Positions 61,545 through 64,000 of a stretch of DNA of 64,000 nucleotides are shown in pieces. Under the pieces are notes generated by a model. That model had not been told where the DNA came from and searched no databases. It was given only the letters and a program-made list of their open reading frames with translations. Source of the DNA: an uncultured Collinsella sp. (GTDB lineage Bacteria; Actinomycetota; Coriobacteriia; Coriobacteriales; Coriobacteriaceae); contig UQIW01000009.1 of assembly GCA_900541235.1 (NCBI GenBank), positions 1 through 64,000 on the forward strand. Direction: 5' to 3'. Numbering within the stretch: position 1 is the first letter of the stretch; each line of letters opens with the position of its first letter. Made by a program: the position numbers and the translations under genes.

Positions 61545-62012
61545 ATGAACAGTGCAAGCGCCAAGCGTATCGACATCATCTCGGACACCCACGGCTATCT
61601 TTCGCCTGCGCTCCTGGATGAGCTTGAGGGCGCAGACCTGATTATCCACGCCGGCGACCTCACGTCAGAGATGGACTACGAGCACCTATGCACCATCGCC
61701 CCCGTGCGGGCCGTACTGGGCAACAACGATTACTACCGCGACTACGGCCCCGATGTAGACCGTCTTGCGCTCTTTACCTACGAAGGCCTTAAATTCGCCG
61801 TAGCCCACTACCGCGAAGACCTTCCGGTGGGATCCGTAGACGTAGCCATCAACGGCCACACCCACGTAACCAAAGAAGCCCAAGTGGGCCGTTGCTTAGT
61901 CCTCAACCCGGGCAGCGCCAGCTACCCCAGAGGCACCCGAGGCCCCACCATGGCCAGAATGCTAGTAAAAGACGGCAAGATCCTAAGCACTAAGTTTATT
62001 GACCTAGAGTAA
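61545..62012 (+). CDS. YfcE/MJ0936-type metallophosphoesterase
   Basis: A 155-residue phosphodiesterase of the calcineurin superfamily with ISDTHGYL, HAGDL, VLGNNDYY, INGHTHV and NPGSASYPR, all metal- and phosphate-binding motifs of the YfcE family. Enzymes of this group hydrolyse phosphodiesters; the physiological substrate is unsettled. GAAGGG precedes the ATG at 61545. The frame is open much further upstream, overlapping the regulator gene, but that part has no signals. Confidence 0.92.
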   Translation: MNSASAKRIDIISDTHGYLSPALLDELEGADLIIHAGDLTSEMDYEHLCTIAPVRAVLGNNDYYRDYGPDVDRLALFTYEGLKFAVAHYREDLPVGSVDVAINGHTHVTKEAQVGRCLVLNPGSASYPRGTRGPTMARMLVKDGKILSTKFIDLE

Positions 62013-62021
62013 TCACAACAA

Positions 62022-62052
62022 AAACGGGGGATGCAGATGCGTCCCCCCGTTT
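62022..62052 (+). terminator. Terminator of the phosphoesterase gene
   Basis: AAACGGGGG and CCCCCGTTT form a 9 bp stem, and TCCATTTG follows. Confidence 0.7.
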
Positions 62053-62171
62053 CCATTTGAGCCAAAGGCGGAAGTTCAACAAGATCCATCAGACCAACCC
62101 CGCCGCGGAGAACGGGGCCGCCGAGCCGCGAAGCGGCGAGCAACAACAACGGCTCGAACAAAGTGACGGCA

Positions 62172-62316
62172 GGGAGGGTCTCCGGGGCCGGCTGGCGCGG
62201 GTTAAGTTTGTCGCGAGTTCCGCACGCAAAGGAAAGCACTTAATGTGCTTTCCGTCTTGCGCAGGACTGTAGAGCAGCAAACTTAACCCGCGCCAGCCGG
62301 CCCCGGAGACCCTCCC
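62172..62316. repeat. 39 bp perfect inverted repeat with inner hairpin
   Basis: The arms 62172-62210 and 62278-62316 are exact inverse complements (from GGGAGGGTCTCC to GTTAAGTTTG). The 67-base centre contains another hairpin, GGAAAGCAC/GTGCTTTCC. The whole could form one 145-base cruciform or RNA hairpin. It lies between the phosphoesterase and tRNA-Asp and carries no gene. It may be a miniature mobile element or a large terminator. Confidence 0.92.
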
Positions 62317-62372
62317 GGAGGGACCGAAAAATTTTTTCAAAAAAGTTGTTGCGCGGCGGACAGACTTCTGTG

Positions 62373-62378
62373 TATACT
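62373..62378 (+). promoter_or_regulatory. Promoter of tRNA-Asp
   Basis: TATACT lies at about 62373, roughly 50 bases before the tRNA. TTGCGC, about 18 bases further upstream, is the likely -35. Confidence 0.6.
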
Positions 62379-62424
62379 AATCCCCGCAGCGCACGCGAGC
62401 GGAAACAAACGCGAACGACTGCCT

Positions 62425-62502
<78 letters not shown>

Positions 62503-62510
62503 ACGCAATT

Positions 62511-62538
62511 AAAGCCACGTCTTCGGACGTGGCTTTTT
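62511..62538 (+). terminator. tRNA-Asp terminator
   Basis: AAAGCCACGTC and GACGTGGCTTT form a perfect 11 bp stem with a TTCG loop and further Ts. Confidence 0.9.
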
Positions 62539-62861
62539 GCGTTTGATGCACTTTGTTTCGATAGAACGATCGCCCTGGTGCATCTTCGCCCAGAATCCCC
62601 GCGCCTTCGGGAACGCAAGTAAAATCTAATAAGTATATCTGTCTGAACAACAGCTTTGTTGCGCAACACCTGTTCTACGAGACAGGGGGTTAGGTTATAC
62701 TAAATTGCACTGTGCGCCGCATCTGATGCATTTCGCTCCAAGCGCGGCACTCAGTGGATATCCGATTTACCATTTGGATGTCCTGGCGGTCATTTAGCGT
62801 CTCGACACAAGCTCGGCCCCGGAGCTCGTTCGAGCTGTTCGTATTCCTTGAAAGGGGAAAA
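62539..62861. promoter_or_regulatory. Leader region of the Rrf2-type regulator
   Basis: About 320 bases without a gene. TATACT at 62696-62701 with TTCTAC 17 bases upstream is the likely promoter, giving a 160-base leader. AAAGGGG precedes the start codon. No IscR-type operator could be assigned with confidence. Confidence 0.45.
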
Positions 62862-63347
62862 ATGGACATATCGAGGAAGACTGATTACGCCCTTCGCATG
62901 CTGGCGATGCTTGCCGAGGATCCGGAGCGTTTGCTTTCTGTTCGCACCGCTACCGAAGAGGTCAATGTCCCGTATTCGTTTGCCCGCTCGATTCAGCACG
63001 GTTTGGTCCAGGCCGGTATTGTGGAGAGCCTGCGTGGCGTCCACGGTGGCATGCGTCTCAAGGTCAGTCCGGACGACGTCACTATCCGCCAGGTCGTCGA
63101 GGCCGTTCAGGGTCCTATGGTTATGAACGATTGCACCGCGCCCGATGGTGACTGTGCGCGCATGGGCGCGTGCTGCTATCATCCCCTGTGGGCCGGAGCC
63201 CAGGCGTTGATGCGCGACTACCTCGATTCCGTTTCGCTCGGCGACATCGTCGCTCACCGCCAGTTCCCGGCCGTCGATCCCAAGTTCGCCGACCGCGAAG
63301 CGTTTCCCGAGTACGCCACCTGCGCGTGCGCTTACCGGGAGGAATAG
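62862..63347 (+). CDS. Rrf2/IscR-family transcriptional regulator
   Basis: A 161-residue DNA-binding protein. The winged HTH begins MDISRKTDYALRMLAMLAEDP and continues with RSIQHGLVQAGIVESLRGVHGGMRL. The C-terminal part has a Cys cluster, NDCTAPDGDCARMGACC, as in Fe-S binding IscR, NsrR and RsrR proteins that sense iron-sulfur status, NO or redox state. A further CACAY motif lies at the end. The frame is open upstream, but AAAGGGG fits the ATG at 62862. It is followed 21 bases later by a MutY-like gene, which also carries an Fe-S cluster in most families. Confidence 0.9.
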   Translation: MDISRKTDYALRMLAMLAEDPERLLSVRTATEEVNVPYSFARSIQHGLVQAGIVESLRGVHGGMRLKVSPDDVTIRQVVEAVQGPMVMNDCTAPDGDCARMGACCYHPLWAGAQALMRDYLDSVSLGDIVAHRQFPAVDPKFADREAFPEYATCACAYREE

Positions 63348-63368
63348 CGCCGCATAAGGAGCATAGCC

Positions 63369-64000
63369 ATGATTCAGGACCCCTTTCGTTCGATGATTCG
63401 TTCGGAAGGGGTCCTGCGTTATCGCGACCTTCCGTGGCGCCGCACACGCGATCCGTACATCATTTGGCTTTCTGAGGTCATGCTGCAGCAAACGCAGGTG
63501 CCGCGTGTGGAGGCGCGCATGCCGGTGTGGCTCGATCGTTTTCCGACTGTGCAGGCGCTTGCCCAGGCCGCGCCTTCCGATGTTTTGGACGCTTGGCAGG
63601 GCATGGGCTACAACCGACGCGCTCTGGCGCTTCATGGGGCCGCTCAGCGCGTTGTAGAGGACTGGGACGGGGAGTTTCCGCGTGAGACGCGTGACTTGGT
63701 CGCTCTGCCCGGCATTGGCCCGGCAACGGCGCAGGGCATCCGTTCGTTTGCGTTTGATCTTCCAGGCGTGTATCTAGAGACCAATGTGCGCACGGTCTTT
63801 TTGCATCATTTCTTTCCCGATGTGCCGGCCGTTCCCGATCGCGAGCTGGTGCCGCTGATTCAAGCCGCCTGTCCGGCGGCCCCTGGTGCGGCGGCGGATG
63901 AGATTGCGCCCTTTGCCGTGCCTCAAGACGATGCCGACACGCCGCGCGCATGGTATTACGCGTTGCTGGATTACGGCGCGTATCTTAAAAAGACGCTGCC
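63369..64000 (+). CDS. mutY: MutY-like A/G-specific adenine glycosylase (3' end outside window)
   Basis: At least 210 residues, running off the window edge. It has PWRRTRDPYIIWLSEVMLQQTQV with the conserved Glu36, AWQGMGYNRRALAL and the helix-hairpin-helix LPGIGPATAQGI, as in HhH-GPD base-excision enzymes that remove adenine opposite 8-oxoguanine. At the position of the catalytic Asp (LDGNV in Escherichia coli) it reads LETNVRTVF, so the Asp is Glu137. Some MutY-like relatives share this ETN form. The Fe-S cysteines would lie beyond the edge. The AAGGAG site is nine bases before the ATG. Operon with the Rrf2 gene is likely. Confidence 0.82.
   Translation, partial: MIQDPFRSMIRSEGVLRYRDLPWRRTRDPYIIWLSEVMLQQTQVPRVEARMPVWLDRFPTVQALAQAAPSDVLDAWQGMGYNRRALALHGAAQRVVEDWDGEFPRETRDLVALPGIGPATAQGIRSFAFDLPGVYLETNVRTVFLHHFFPDVPAVPDRELVPLIQAACPAAPGAAADEIAPFAVPQDDADTPRAWYYALLDYGAYLKKTL

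Overview
The window looks like chromosome of a gut actinobacterium of the class Coriobacteriia, most likely Collinsella or a close relative. This is inferred from the high-GC codon usage, the actinobacterial kinase/FHA/PstP/RodA/PbpA cell-wall cluster, an anaerobic metabolism (pyruvate:ferredoxin oxidoreductase, carbamate kinase, sugar PTS) and families of short palindromic repeats between genes. No marker gene was compared with a database, so the genus is a judgement.

Region 1 (1 to about 9.68 kb) is the right-hand part of an integrative mobilizable element. It carries a remnant of an MmeI/YeeA-type DNA methyltransferase and a DUF262/GmrSD-like protein (defence cargo). A leftward mobilization and maintenance block follows (HTH protein, DnaB-like ATPase, MobC, VirD4-type coupling protein, relaxase), then an unknown protein and a tyrosine integrase. 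The right end is a displaced 3' half of tRNA-Arg(CCU). The left end and the intact tRNA are not visible.

Region 2 (9.7 to 20.3 kb) is a leftward cell-envelope signalling operon: multi-TM Ser/Thr kinase, FhaA-like, FhaB-like, PP2C phosphatase, a natural RodA-PbpA fusion, and PknB with PASTA domains.

Region 3 (20.5 to 26.4 kb) has a less GC-rich feel. It holds a membrane LuxR regulator built as two sensor-HTH halves, a small secreted protein, two ABC permeases, an ABC ATPase and a membrane-anchored exported protein. It is the best candidate here for an undescribed system.

Region 4 (26.5 to 35.5 kb) holds core genes dnaX, ybaB-like and recR, then a second kinase/FHA operon (Ser/Gly-rich membrane protein, membrane kinase, FHA protein). 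Region 5 (35.5 to 53.3 kb) is metabolic: nifJ, arcC, a beta-glucoside PTS operon flanked by direct repeats, an IS110-family element in a repeat nest, a C39-like peptidase, and an APC permease with an amidohydrolase. Region 6 (53.3 to 64 kb) has two paralogous LytS/LytTR pairs, a phospholipase C-like protein, an MFS transporter, a glycosyltransferase, a YfcE-like phosphoesterase, tRNA-Asp, an Rrf2 regulator and a MutY-like glycosylase cut by the window edge.

Recurring patterns are translationally coupled overlaps (ATGA, GTGA, TGATG), intrinsic-terminator-like hairpins between a probable promoter and the start codon of three genes, and three kinds of dyad repeat between genes.
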